Positions 18,009-25,873 of a stretch of DNA of 64,000 bases are shown here, piece by piece. Location: the NCBI RefSeq assembly GCF_013407185.1, contig NZ_CP026995.1:1-64000 (forward strand). Direction: 5' to 3'. Each line of letters opens with the position of its first letter. Positions within the stretch are counted from its first letter, which is position 1. The notes under the pieces were generated by a model. That model was not told the origin of the DNA. It searched no databases and worked only from the letters and a program-made list of their open reading frames with translations. The DNA is from Nitrosopumilus ureiphilus. Its GTDB lineage: Archaea > Thermoproteota > Nitrososphaeria > Nitrososphaerales > Nitrosopumilaceae. The position numbers and the translations under genes were made by a program.

Positions 18009-19421
18009 TTAAAAATTATTAGAATCATTAGTTTGTATACCTTCATCTGAATCTCCTTCAGTTGGTTTAACAAATCCACCTTCAACTGATTCAGGTGGAG
18101 GAATCTTCTTTGATTTTCCTAACCCAATGGTTGTAATTATTACTGATGATAAAATTATGAAAAAGACAATTTGTGGATATGCTTCTGCATTTGGTATGCC
18201 CATAGTAATTGGATACGTAGCAAGCACTGCAGCAGCCAATCCCCTTGGAATCATAGCATTTGTTACTGCCCTATCTAAAAGAGAAAATCTCTTGGTTAGT
18301 GTTACCTTGCCAACAAATATTCTTCCAAAATAAACTGCAAGTGTAATTAAAATTCCAAATATGAGATATTCTACTTGCCCAAAACTTGCCATCAATCCTA
18401 CAAATACAAAAAAGAATGATCTTACCAAAAATGTTAATTGGTTATGGGTAGGATCGTCCATCTCAATTTTTGGTAGCTTAAATCTCAGTATTTTTGAAAG
18501 ATGTCTTTTGTTTCCAATCATTAAACCAAATACTAGTGCTGTCAAAGCACCAGATTCTCCAAATGAATTTGCCAAGAAAAATAAAACAAACAAAACACCT
18601 AATGTCAACATATATGCGTGTTGAGCATTTCCAAGCTTTGTTGAAACATACATCCAAGGAATTCCTACACCAAATCCAAGTACTAAACCTACAACAACTG
18701 CTCTTCCAAGAGTTTCTTCCAGTGTTTGCAGATCAAAATGTCCTGCAAGCACCGCTTCAAATAATATGAATGCAATAATTGTAGCTAAAATATCAGTTAG
18801 TGCAGATTCAAAACTTAACATAGATTTGGTCTCTTCGGAAATTTTGATATTTCTGACAAGACCAAAAACAATTGCAGAACTACTTCCACCAACAATTGAA
18901 CCTAACAAAATACTTTCTAACCATAACCATCCTAAAGCAAAATGAGCAGCAAATGTAATCATGGCAACAGATAGGATAAAACCTAAAACTGCTAATGTTA
19001 CTGAAAAATGAGCAGTTCTTACAACATGTTTGATATCAAGATTCAATCCTCCATCAAACATGATAATTATTAGTGCAAGTGCTGCAAAGTATGGAACTAC
19101 TTGGATAACGGCTTCTGGTTGAATTAACCCAAAAACTGGTCCTATAATCACTCCAAGAATCATCAAGAATGCTACATCAGGAATTCCTGTTTTTTTGAAG
19201 AATGCTTCACCTGCAACTCCAAGAAAAATTACAACGCCTGCTGCAAGTAAAATAACATGAGCAGAAGCAATTGGTCCATCTTGAATAAATAATGTGCCTA
19301 TAGAATTCTGTAATTCTGTAAGTTTTTCTAAAATTGAACTTGAATCAAAATTAGATAATGGAATAAAATCCCCTATTTGCCCTCTAAACAATTGCAAGAC
19401 AGATAAAATTATTGGATTCAT
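18009..19421 (-). CDS. CPA1-type Na+/H+ (cation/proton) antiporter
   Basis: This 470-residue membrane protein has about twelve helices. It carries the CPA motifs IIIMFDGGLNLD (about 117-128), GGSSSAIVFGLV, ALTDILATIIAF with the conserved Asp (about 207), and FGESGALTALVFGL. It would exchange Na+ or K+ for protons across the membrane. A short hydrophilic tail carries ESVEGGFVKPTE, a segment repeated in frame downstream of the stop codon. It converges on the tfb gene. Confidence 0.85.
   Translation of the reverse strand: MNPIILSVLQLFRGQIGDFIPLSNFDSSSILEKLTELQNSIGTLFIQDGPIASAHVILLAAGVVIFLGVAGEAFFKKTGIPDVAFLMILGVIIGPVFGLIQPEAVIQVVPYFAALALIIIMFDGGLNLDIKHVVRTAHFSVTLAVLGFILSVAMITFAAHFALGWLWLESILLGSIVGGSSSAIVFGLVRNIKISEETKSMLSFESALTDILATIIAFILFEAVLAGHFDLQTLEETLGRAVVVGLVLGFGVGIPWMYVSTKLGNAQHAYMLTLGVLFVLFFLANSFGESGALTALVFGLMIGNKRHLSKILRFKLPKIEMDDPTHNQLTFLVRSFFFVFVGLMASFGQVEYLIFGILITLAVYFGRIFVGKVTLTKRFSLLDRAVTNAMIPRGLAAAVLATYPITMGIPNAEAYPQIVFFIILSSVIITTIGLGKSKKIPPPESVEGGFVKPTEGDSDEGIQTNDSNNF
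18058..18093 (-). repeat. 36-bp repeat copy inside the antiporter tail
   Basis: This copy encodes the ESVEGGFVKPTE part of the antiporter C-terminus. One base differs from the copy at 17971-18006. Confidence 0.85.
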
Positions 19422-19537
19422 TTATGACTGAATCTATACATCTCTAGAATGAAATTAAATCAGATTTATTTGATAATTTTAGCTCCTTGATTGATTTTAG
19501 ATACACATTAAATCAACAATGGCAATAGATTTCTTAC

Positions 19538-20080
19538 TTGAGTGCTACAAATCAACTACGTGCTGACCATGATCAAGTTCGTCGTCTAGAAAAGATAGTG
19601 TTAAAATGTTCTAAAGAACTCTATAAAGGAACAAAAATTCCATTTTCAGATCTGACAAAAATCACCATAGTTATTTCAGAATTTATTGATTCCATTCATC
19701 ACTCAAGAGAAGAAGATTCGTATTTTCCATGTGTTGCAAGCTATGATACTCTAAAAGAAGAAATTCGAAAATTTATGATAGAACATGAATTTGGAAGGAA
19801 TATTGCCCGACAAATATCACATCATCTAAAAAGATGGAAAGATGGAGAAGATGCGCAAGAACCGGTATCAAGATACTTGAGAACATATGCAATATTCCTA
19901 AATGATCATCTTAACAAGGAAAACAAATTCTTTGATGATGCAGAAGCAAATGTCTTATCCAAAGAAGAAGAAATTGAAATGTATGAACAATACAGATCAG
20001 TATTTGCCATAGTAAAAAAGGTCGATGAAATGATTGTAGAGATTGATTATTTAGAAAATCAACCTTGGGCTAAAAATTAA
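19538..20080 (+). CDS. Hemerythrin/HHE-domain protein
   Basis: This is a 180-residue four-helix protein. Histidines and carboxylates sit where the HHE di-iron site expects them: RADHDQ (H10), SIHHSREED (about 55-61), IEHEFGR (about 83-89) and FLNDHLNKENKFF (about 119-131). Such proteins bind oxygen or nitric oxide or sense redox state. The TTG start codon is the only one that retains the first histidine motif. No obvious operon partner. Confidence 0.8.
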   Translation: MSATNQLRADHDQVRRLEKIVLKCSKELYKGTKIPFSDLTKITIVISEFIDSIHHSREEDSYFPCVASYDTLKEEIRKFMIEHEFGRNIARQISHHLKRWKDGEDAQEPVSRYLRTYAIFLNDHLNKENKFFDDAEANVLSKEEEIEMYEQYRSVFAIVKKVDEMIVEIDYLENQPWAKN

Positions 20081-20117
20081 CGTAAGCTCTTTATGGGTTG
20101 TTTTGGCATTTTTATTT

Positions 20118-20633
20118 ATGAAACCTTTTGTTCTTTGGATGACTGGTCTTCCTTGTTCAGGAAAGACTACCATCGTAAAAGACTTGCAAAAAGATATTCC
20201 AAATTTGGCAATGCTTGATGGAGATGAGCTACGAGAATGGTTCTCCCCAAAAGACTTTTCAAAAGCAGGACGTGATGAGCATAACAAAAAAGTTGCTCAT
20301 TTGGCCAAACTTTTGTTAAATCATGGCGTTCCAAGCATAGTATCTCTAGTTTCTCCATATTTTGAAAACAGAAAAAATGCTAGAGAAATTATTGATGCTG
20401 GAAATCAGTTTGCAGAAGTTTATGTACAATGTTCACTTGCAAAATGTGAAGAAAGAGATGTCAAAGGCATGTATGCCAAGGCAAGAAAAGGAGAAATCAA
20501 GGGTTTTACAGGAATTGATGATCCCTATGAGGCTCCTGAAAATGCTGATCTGGTAATAGATACAGAAAATGAACCTCTTTCAGAGAGTGCAAACAAAGTA
20601 AAGAACTTTCTTAAAGAAAGAAACCTACTCTAA
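20118..20633 (+). CDS. cysC: Adenylylsulfate (APS) kinase
   Basis: About 171 residues. APS kinase phosphorylates adenylylsulfate to PAPS. A P-loop GLPCSGKTT is near residue 10, DGDELREWFSPKDFS near 35-50, and KGFTGIDDPYEAPENADLVIDT near 130-150, all typical of CysC. I chose ATG 20118 over the TTG 15 bases upstream. The gene converges with and overlaps cysQ by nine bases, bringing PAPS production and PAP removal together. Confidence 0.9.
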   Translation: MKPFVLWMTGLPCSGKTTIVKDLQKDIPNLAMLDGDELREWFSPKDFSKAGRDEHNKKVAHLAKLLLNHGVPSIVSLVSPYFENRKNAREIIDAGNQFAEVYVQCSLAKCEERDVKGMYAKARKGEIKGFTGIDDPYEAPENADLVIDTENEPLSESANKVKNFLKERNLL

Positions 20634-21440
20634 TTTTTTAAATTCTTCAATAATTTTATCATGAATTAATCCATTTGTTACCAAAATTCCGTTTTGGTGA
20701 TGAACTTCTCTGTTATTATATGTAATATCATTTCCTAGCATATCTGTCATTTTCCCTCCAGCTTCTAAAATGATACAATAAGAAGCAGCAGAATCCCACT
20801 CTTTCATTTTGTTTGTAGTTGTAATATATGCCTCAGCTTCTCCTGAGCTAATTTTTCCTACCTTTAATGAGCTACCAATACTAGTGAAATCTTCAATACC
20901 TAATTTTTTGATAAATGATTTTTCTTTATCAGACAAGTGATGTCTTGAGCCAACCGTTCTACATTTTGAAAGATCTGAAACTTTTGTCACAGATATTCTC
21001 TTCCATTCATTATCAGAATATCGAAATGCACCACTTCCTTTTTGTGCAACAAACAATGTTTTTTCTGTAGGCCAACCAATTACTCCAAGAATTGGTTTTT
21101 TATTTTTAATTAACCCAATCATTATTGTAAATTCACCTGTTTTATCAATAAAATCAGAAGTTCCATCAAGTGGATCAACTATCCAAATAGTATCCTCTGA
21201 TAATCTACTGAGATCATCTTTATCTTCTTCAGATAATATCGGATGATCTGTTTGTGAAAGAATCTCCTTGATGATATCGTTGCTTTTAATATCTGCCTCT
21301 GTAATTGGAGAATCATCGCTTTTTGCAAATGATTCAAAATCTCCTTGATAAATTTCTAAAATTGCTTTACCTGCCATTTCTACAGCCTTGATAGCAATTT
21401 CTAATTCAGGAATCTTGTCTACTATTGGAATATCTTTCAA
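20625..21440 (-). CDS. cysQ: 3'(2'),5'-bisphosphate nucleotidase / inositol-phosphatase family (CysQ-like)
   Basis: This 271-residue metal-dependent phosphatase has SPITEAD near residue 42, IVDPLDGTSDF near 87-97 and EWDSAASY near 213, the full metal and catalytic signature of the inositol-monophosphatase superfamily. CysQ removes PAP left by sulfate transfer. Its position beside APS kinase supports that substrate over inositol phosphate. Confidence 0.85.
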   Translation of the reverse strand: MKDIPIVDKIPELEIAIKAVEMAGKAILEIYQGDFESFAKSDDSPITEADIKSNDIIKEILSQTDHPILSEEDKDDLSRLSEDTIWIVDPLDGTSDFIDKTGEFTIMIGLIKNKKPILGVIGWPTEKTLFVAQKGSGAFRYSDNEWKRISVTKVSDLSKCRTVGSRHHLSDKEKSFIKKLGIEDFTSIGSSLKVGKISSGEAEAYITTTNKMKEWDSAASYCIILEAGGKMTDMLGNDITYNNREVHHQNGILVTNGLIHDKIIEEFKKLE

Positions 21441-21449
21441 TTGAAAAAC

Positions 21450-21659
21450 CTAAGTTGTAAGTTCTGGCTTTAATGTCCATGCAACTCCTAGAACAATAAA
21501 TGGAATTGACATTATTCCAATAATTCCAAGAATAGTATTAAATTGCGATTCTGAGACTTCTGGATTATTCACTATCCATGGTAGTGGCAATGTAATAATC
21601 ACCCAAATGATCCCTAAAAGTATTATCAATTTAGCTTTTGATTTTCTATCTTTCATCAT
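21450..21659 (-). CDS. Small two-helix membrane protein
   Basis: The 69-residue product has two predicted membrane helices (about 11-30 and 41-62) and a charged N-terminus (MMKDRKSKAK). No family was recognised. It lies nine bases upstream of cysQ on the same strand, so cotranscription is likely. Confidence 0.55.
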   Translation of the reverse strand: MMKDRKSKAKLIILLGIIWVIITLPLPWIVNNPEVSESQFNTILGIIGIMSIPFIVLGVAWTLKPELTT

Positions 21660-21696
21660 TTTTTGTACTCCTGAGTTGTATTAAATTCATGTGAAT

Positions 21697-22440
21697 TCAT
21701 TTAATTGATTCCCCTCCATCTACAGCAAGAATTGCTCCTGTAATCCAAGATGCATCATCTGATGCAAAATACAATACTGCTTTTGCTACTTCCTCAGGTT
21801 GACCAATTCTGCCTATTGGGTGTTCGTTATCCATGAATTCTTTATCTTTTTGAGTTTTCAAAAATGGTTTTGTCATATCTGTATCTACTACTCCAGGACA
21901 AATACAATTTACACGGATCTTGTCTTTTGCATATTCAAGTGCCCAACATTTTGTTAGCAAAACCAATGCAGCTTTTGCTGCAGAATATGCATCAGCATTA
22001 AATCCTTGATATGCCTTTAATCCCGCATCTGATGAAATATTAATAATTGAACCAGATGTTTTTTTTAGATACGGAATTACCTCTTTGGTAAATCTAAACT
22101 GCCCAGTAAGATTTACATCTAAAACCTCATTCCATTCATCTTCATCAATTTCATGTAGTTCCTTAATTTTTGGAAAAATTCCAGCATTATTTACAAGAAT
22201 GTCTATTTTACCAAATTTTTCAATTGTTTTGTCTACTACGTTTTTCACATCATCCTTGTTTCTAATGTTAGCCACAATACCTATTGAATTTGGAATCTCT
22301 GATGATGCCTTATCCAATCTTTCTTGATTTTTTGCTGTAATTATCACCGTTGCCCCATTTTCTGAAAAATTTTTTGCAATAGCAAATCCTATTCCACGAC
22401 TTCCGCCTGTAACTAATGCAACTTTTCCAGATAATCTCAT
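21697..22440 (-). CDS. Short-chain dehydrogenase/reductase (FabG-like)
   Basis: This 247-residue NAD(P)-dependent oxidoreductase shows TGGSRGIG (about 10-17), NNAG near 88, the catalytic Ser in SDAG near 140 and YSAAK near 153. The C-terminal GAILAVDGGESIK is typical of the classical SDR family. The substrate cannot be read from the sequence. It could reduce a 3-oxoacyl thioester or another small carbonyl. It is upstream of the 69-residue membrane protein on the same strand. Confidence 0.85.
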   Translation of the reverse strand: MRLSGKVALVTGGSRGIGFAIAKNFSENGATVIITAKNQERLDKASSEIPNSIGIVANIRNKDDVKNVVDKTIEKFGKIDILVNNAGIFPKIKELHEIDEDEWNEVLDVNLTGQFRFTKEVIPYLKKTSGSIINISSDAGLKAYQGFNADAYSAAKAALVLLTKCWALEYAKDKIRVNCICPGVVDTDMTKPFLKTQKDKEFMDNEHPIGRIGQPEEVAKAVLYFASDDASWITGAILAVDGGESIK

Positions 22441-22543
22441 TAGTTTTTAGATAGAAAATCGTAATTTATACCCCAATTAACTCATAATTAGCCATAAAAA
22501 TTTTTATAAAATATATTAAATTTTTATAAAATTTTACATAAAA

Positions 22544-22552
22544 TTTTAAATA
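22544..22552 (+). promoter_or_regulatory. Probable TATA box of the small RNA at 22.57 kb
   Basis: TTTTAAATA is a good box A. A start about 25 bases downstream falls near 22574, just before the first hairpin of the structured RNA. Confidence 0.45.
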
Positions 22553-22573
22553 CTTAAAGTTAGTATAGTAATT

Positions 22574-22708
22574 AATGTCAATAGATGTAATTTCTATCGA
22601 CTAACACTGCGTAACCCCGCAGAACGAAAAAGGTAATCAGACATTTAGCATCTGAGAAAGAGAGGAAATCTCTCAAAGTTCTGCAGTAAAGGGGTTTACG
22701 CCTTTTTT
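22574..22708 (+). ncRNA. Predicted structured small RNA of unknown family
   Basis: About 135 nt with no protein frame. Hairpin 1 pairs GTC+ATAGA (22577-22585) with TCTAT+GAC (22593-22601). A long closing stem pairs GCGTAACCCC (22609-22618) with GGGGTTTACGC (22691-22701), and GCAGAAC (22619-22625) with GTTCTGC (22678-22684). Inside are TCAGA/TCTGA (22637-22641 with 22651-22655) and GAGAG/CTCTC (22660-22664 with 22670-22674). Six T's follow the closing stem (22703-22708), fitting termination. A TATA box sits at the right distance upstream. It does not match tRNA, 5S, SRP, RNase P or a riboswitch that I know. Confidence 0.6.
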
Positions 22709-22714
22709 AATTTT
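22703..22714 (+). terminator. T-tract after the structured RNA
   Basis: TTTTTTAATTTT follows directly after the GC-rich closing stem of the small RNA, as in an archaeal intrinsic terminator. It overlaps the last codons of the converging 22707-23138 gene. Confidence 0.5.
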
Positions 22715-23138
22715 GTAAAATATCTACAGACACCGAACCCATTGTTTTCCCATTTGGATTAATCGTAATTGAAATTTCTTGTTTTTCAGAAATCAAAATT
22801 TTTTCTTGTCCTATATACTTCCATGTAAAATATTCCGAGATTTCTGTTTGATGTAATGTACCTTCAAGCTTAAAATCTTCAGAAAAAACAAAATTTTCCC
22901 CATTCAATGTAATTGATAAAATTTCTGGACTGCTCCCATTTGGAACAAATCTAAATGAATACTGACCTGCATCCATAAAAAATGAATTAATAAAAACTCC
23001 ATTAGAGTATAGATTAGGATCTGCAAGAGTTACATGAAACACAACATTATTTTCATCAACTGATTGATCTGATGAAAAATTTATTACAAAAATACTAATG
23101 ACAATAGCTATTGGAACTACAATAATTTTTTTGTTCAC
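22707..23138 (-). CDS. Exported or membrane-anchored hypothetical protein
   Basis: The 143-residue product has a signal or anchor helix at the N-terminus (about 4-21, IIVVPIAIVISIFVINF) and a single beta-sandwich-like domain behind it (GQYSFRFVPNGSSPEILSITLNG; KQEISITINPNGKTMGSVSVDI). It is unknown, but the pattern suggests a small extracellular carbohydrate- or surface-related domain. Confidence 0.5.
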   Translation of the reverse strand: MNKKIIVVPIAIVISIFVINFSSDQSVDENNVVFHVTLADPNLYSNGVFINSFFMDAGQYSFRFVPNGSSPEILSITLNGENFVFSEDFKLEGTLHQTEISEYFTWKYIGQEKILISEKQEISITINPNGKTMGSVSVDILQN

Positions 23139-23372
23139 TAAAACAAGTTATACATCTCATCCATCTTAAAGATTATAGATATAATAATGATGATTTTCAG
23201 AGGTCCTGATCATTTTAATGTCAATGTAACTATAATTCTGATTCTCACAATAAAAGAAAAATTTAGCCTCAAATGAGTTGATTTTTAACGTTTAGTTTTA
23301 GTTAGTAAAATTTAATGTACTGTTAACCATTCTTTACACCTGAGATTAAGTACATATTCTAAAATCAAACTC

Positions 23373-24014
23373 ATGCCTAACTTGTCAAAAGATTGGTCAA
23401 AGCAACCACAGCCTAGTATATCTGAAAAAATTAATGATACTATCAAGCCTAAAGGTGCATTAAAACCAAGAGTTCAGGATGGAATTAAAAAAATTCAAAT
23501 TCAAATTAAAAAATTAGATACAATGTTAACAAACTTACAAGAACGTGATGCAAAACTATTTCAAAGAATTGTAGATGCAACACAAAAACATGACACTCAA
23601 ACTACCAAAGTTCTTGGAAATGAATTAGCTGAGGTAAGAAAGGTTACTAAAATTTTAAGTAGTGCTAGAATAGCATTAGAGCAAATTGAATTACGACTAA
23701 CTACATGTAGTGATCTTGGAGATACTGTTGTAGCAATAATGCCAACAATGGGTTTAATGAAAAATCTAAAATCTTCACTAGGAAAAATAATGCCTGGTGC
23801 TGAACAAGAGATTGGCCAAATGGCAGAAATGCTTGGAGGATTTATGACAGATAGTTTCTCAGGTGATTCAGCATTTGGAATAGATGCAACAACTACTGCA
23901 GAATCTGAAAGTATTCTAAAAGAAGCTGCTGCTGTTGCAGAAAGTTCCACAGGCCAAATGTTCCCTTCAGTTCCTACAAGTACTCAAGAAGCAACTAGTA
24001 CAAAATTCTATTAA
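23373..24014 (+). CDS. cdvB: CdvB-type ESCRT-III protein
   Basis: This 213-residue helical, basic-then-acidic protein belongs to the archaeal CdvB (Snf7/ESCRT-III) family, which assembles at the division site with the Vps4-like ATPase CdvC. The core runs from KPKGALKPRVQDG to LRLTTCSDLGDTVVAIMP (about residues 26-120), with an acidic last helix and FPSVP near the end. It is highly similar to the second copy at 48052-48702. CdvA and CdvC are not in the window. Confidence 0.85.
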   Translation: MPNLSKDWSKQPQPSISEKINDTIKPKGALKPRVQDGIKKIQIQIKKLDTMLTNLQERDAKLFQRIVDATQKHDTQTTKVLGNELAEVRKVTKILSSARIALEQIELRLTTCSDLGDTVVAIMPTMGLMKNLKSSLGKIMPGAEQEIGQMAEMLGGFMTDSFSGDSAFGIDATTTAESESILKEAAAVAESSTGQMFPSVPTSTQEATSTKFY

Positions 24015-24025
24015 TTGTAAAATTT

Positions 24026-24490
24026 TTAATCAGTTAATGATTCTCTGGACTCTTTAATTCTTTTAACTCTATTACCTTCATCATCAATTACTTTATCGAC
24101 GTTTGTGAGTTTTTCCCTTAACGAATTGATGATTGTACCTACCTCGTCTGCCTCATTTTCTACCTGCTGTCTCTTATTGGCAAGTTCTTTAATTCCTCTA
24201 TTTTCCTCGTCAATGTATTCACTTACTTTTTGTAGTTTTTCTTTAAGATTCTTAATATCTACTGATTCTTCCTCGATGTCTTTTTCAAGTGATGTTCTCT
24301 TGTCTTTAAGATTCTTAATCATTAAACCAACATAATCTATTGCCTCTTCTAACTTTGCACGTTTCCCCATTAACTCCCCAATTCCAATTTCACCTGTAGA
24401 TTCAACTGTTGAATTAGATTCTACAGATTTACCTGAATCAACACTTTCTTTTACCATTTCTCCTCCTTCATTTTTGAATTTATCAAACAT
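24026..24490 (-). CDS. Coiled-coil protein next to cdvB
   Basis: The 154-residue product is almost entirely a long heptad coiled coil (about 40-150) built of three similar stretches: LIKNLKDKRTSLEKDI, ELANKRQQVENEADEV and IINSLREKLTNVDKVI. It has a Ser/Glu-rich N-terminus. It has no catalytic motif. It converges with cdvB, so any division role is speculation. Confidence 0.55.
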   Translation of the reverse strand: MFDKFKNEGGEMVKESVDSGKSVESNSTVESTGEIGIGELMGKRAKLEEAIDYVGLMIKNLKDKRTSLEKDIEEESVDIKNLKEKLQKVSEYIDEENRGIKELANKRQQVENEADEVGTIINSLREKLTNVDKVIDDEGNRVKRIKESRESLTD

Positions 24491-24588
24491 TTTATGATCT
24501 TCTTTTTAAAATGGGAATAAAAAGTTATTATGAATCTCAAAGCTGACCTTGTGAATGATTTTTATTCAATTAAAGAGAAAAATGGTGA

Positions 24589-25266
24589 TTATCTCATCGA
24601 TATTGAATTTCTAAATTCTTGGTTAAAACCACTGGATTTTTCTGAATTAGTGCTTAATTCTCCGATCTGTAAAAGCTTGAAATTTTGTTCTGTCTCAGGA
24701 TTTTTTAAACCAGAAATTACAAAGGAAATAGCAAATACATTCTCTTCATCTGTTTCTGCTATTTTTCCAGAAAATATGACTCTGTAACTTAGATCCTCAT
24801 CAGAGGCTGTTCCATGCATTATTACATGAGAACCATTGGATTTTCCACTTAATTCCAAGTCAAACTCTTTTTCTTCAAGATTTAACACACCATTTGCAGT
24901 AATCTCCCATAGATTTTCTTCAACTTTTGATGCTTTTCCATCAAAAAGGACGATCCCTGAGTTATATGCCTTATAATTTACATATATCCAACTAGATGTT
25001 TGATCTTCAAAAGATAGCAGTCTCTTCATGTCCTCTTCTGAAACATCAGTTGGTAAAGCATAATGTTGCAGTTCTAACTTTCCATCTACTACTTTTTCAG
25101 TTAGAATTGCCCAAAGTCTCTCTTTTTTCACATTTTTTGAAATCTTTACCTTTTCCTCTTGACTTTCTTGTGATTCTGCAAATGAATAGCTTACAGATAA
25201 TGGTGAAGCAAAAAGCATCAAAAGAATGATTATTCCTCCAATAGTTCTTTTTCGGGGTTTTACCAT
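24589..25266 (-). CDS. Exported hypothetical protein
   Basis: This is a 225-residue protein with a basic N-terminus (MVKPRKRT), a signal helix (about 9-30, cleaved near SFA) and a beta-rich body (ENLWEITANGVLNLEEKEFDLELSGKS; SYRVIFSGKIAE). No family was recognised. It is divergent from the winged-helix gene at 25582 and shares its regulatory region. Confidence 0.55.
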   Translation of the reverse strand: MVKPRKRTIGGIIILLMLFASPLSVSYSFAESQESQEEKVKISKNVKKERLWAILTEKVVDGKLELQHYALPTDVSEEDMKRLLSFEDQTSSWIYVNYKAYNSGIVLFDGKASKVEENLWEITANGVLNLEEKEFDLELSGKSNGSHVIMHGTASDEDLSYRVIFSGKIAETDEENVFAISFVISGLKNPETEQNFKLLQIGELSTNSEKSSGFNQEFRNSISMR

Positions 25267-25581
25267 GCGTAGATATTGCTTGAATAATAGTTTAGGAACG
25301 GTAAGGAAACATCCTGTTCCTTATATACAAAATTTCAGTAAAATATCCAAAAATCTACCAAAATTCACTCAATTTTACAAAAACATGAAAAATAAGATTT
25401 TTTTAAAGAAAATCAGCTTTTCTAATCAATTTTTTAGGCATAAATTTTGCCAGAATTTTTCTCTCCGCATCCATTTTCACAAAAAATCATCATTTTTTTT
25501 ACCGAAATGAGTGTTCCGCTTTGTGTTCCGCTATGAAGTTTCAAAATGTTCCTCATAAACTAAGTAATTCTTTACTATAGC
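25267..25581. promoter_or_regulatory. Divergent regulatory region with five TGTTCC boxes
   Basis: These 315 bases lie between the 24589-25266 and 25582-25869 genes. TGTTCC occurs at 25315-25320, 25512-25517, 25524-25529 and 25547-25552, and the reverse-complement core AGGAAC at 25294-25299. The first two form an inverted arrangement, the next two are direct repeats 12 bases apart. No other gene or RNA is visible. The boxes look like operators for a winged-helix regulator. The middle (25330-25500) is simply AT-rich. Confidence 0.5.
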
Positions 25582-25869
25582 ATGTCAAAACAACAATACA
25601 GGTCCGAAATGGGCATAATGGGTGATATCTTAGACGTTACCGCCGATGGCGGTCGTAATGGAATCATTGTATCTGCAATCTCTCGCAAAGCCAACCTATC
25701 TCACTACGCAGTACTAGACAAATGTGAGAAACTGGTAGAAGCTGGCTTAGTCGAATCCGTCAAAAATGATAGGAATAGAGTCTTTTTGATTACCGAAAAA
25801 GGACTTCAATTTTTCCAGGAATTTAAGAGGTTTCAGGGACTAGTAGAAAGCATGAATCTAAGGTATTGA
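25582..25869 (+). CDS. Winged-helix DNA-binding protein
   Basis: The 95-residue product is a single winged-helix domain: EMGIMGDILDVTADGG, GIIVSAISRKANLSHYAVLDKCEKLVEAGL (helices 2-3), the wing VKNDRNRVFLITEKGLQFF, and a C-terminal helix. This is the archaeal MarR/ArsR-like type, akin to small Sso10a-type regulators. It starts four bases upstream of the membrane-bound regulator gene. The region ahead carries the TGTTCC boxes that it may bind. Confidence 0.75.
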   Translation: MSKQQYRSEMGIMGDILDVTADGGRNGIIVSAISRKANLSHYAVLDKCEKLVEAGLVESVKNDRNRVFLITEKGLQFFQEFKRFQGLVESMNLRY

Positions 25870-25873
25870 TCCA

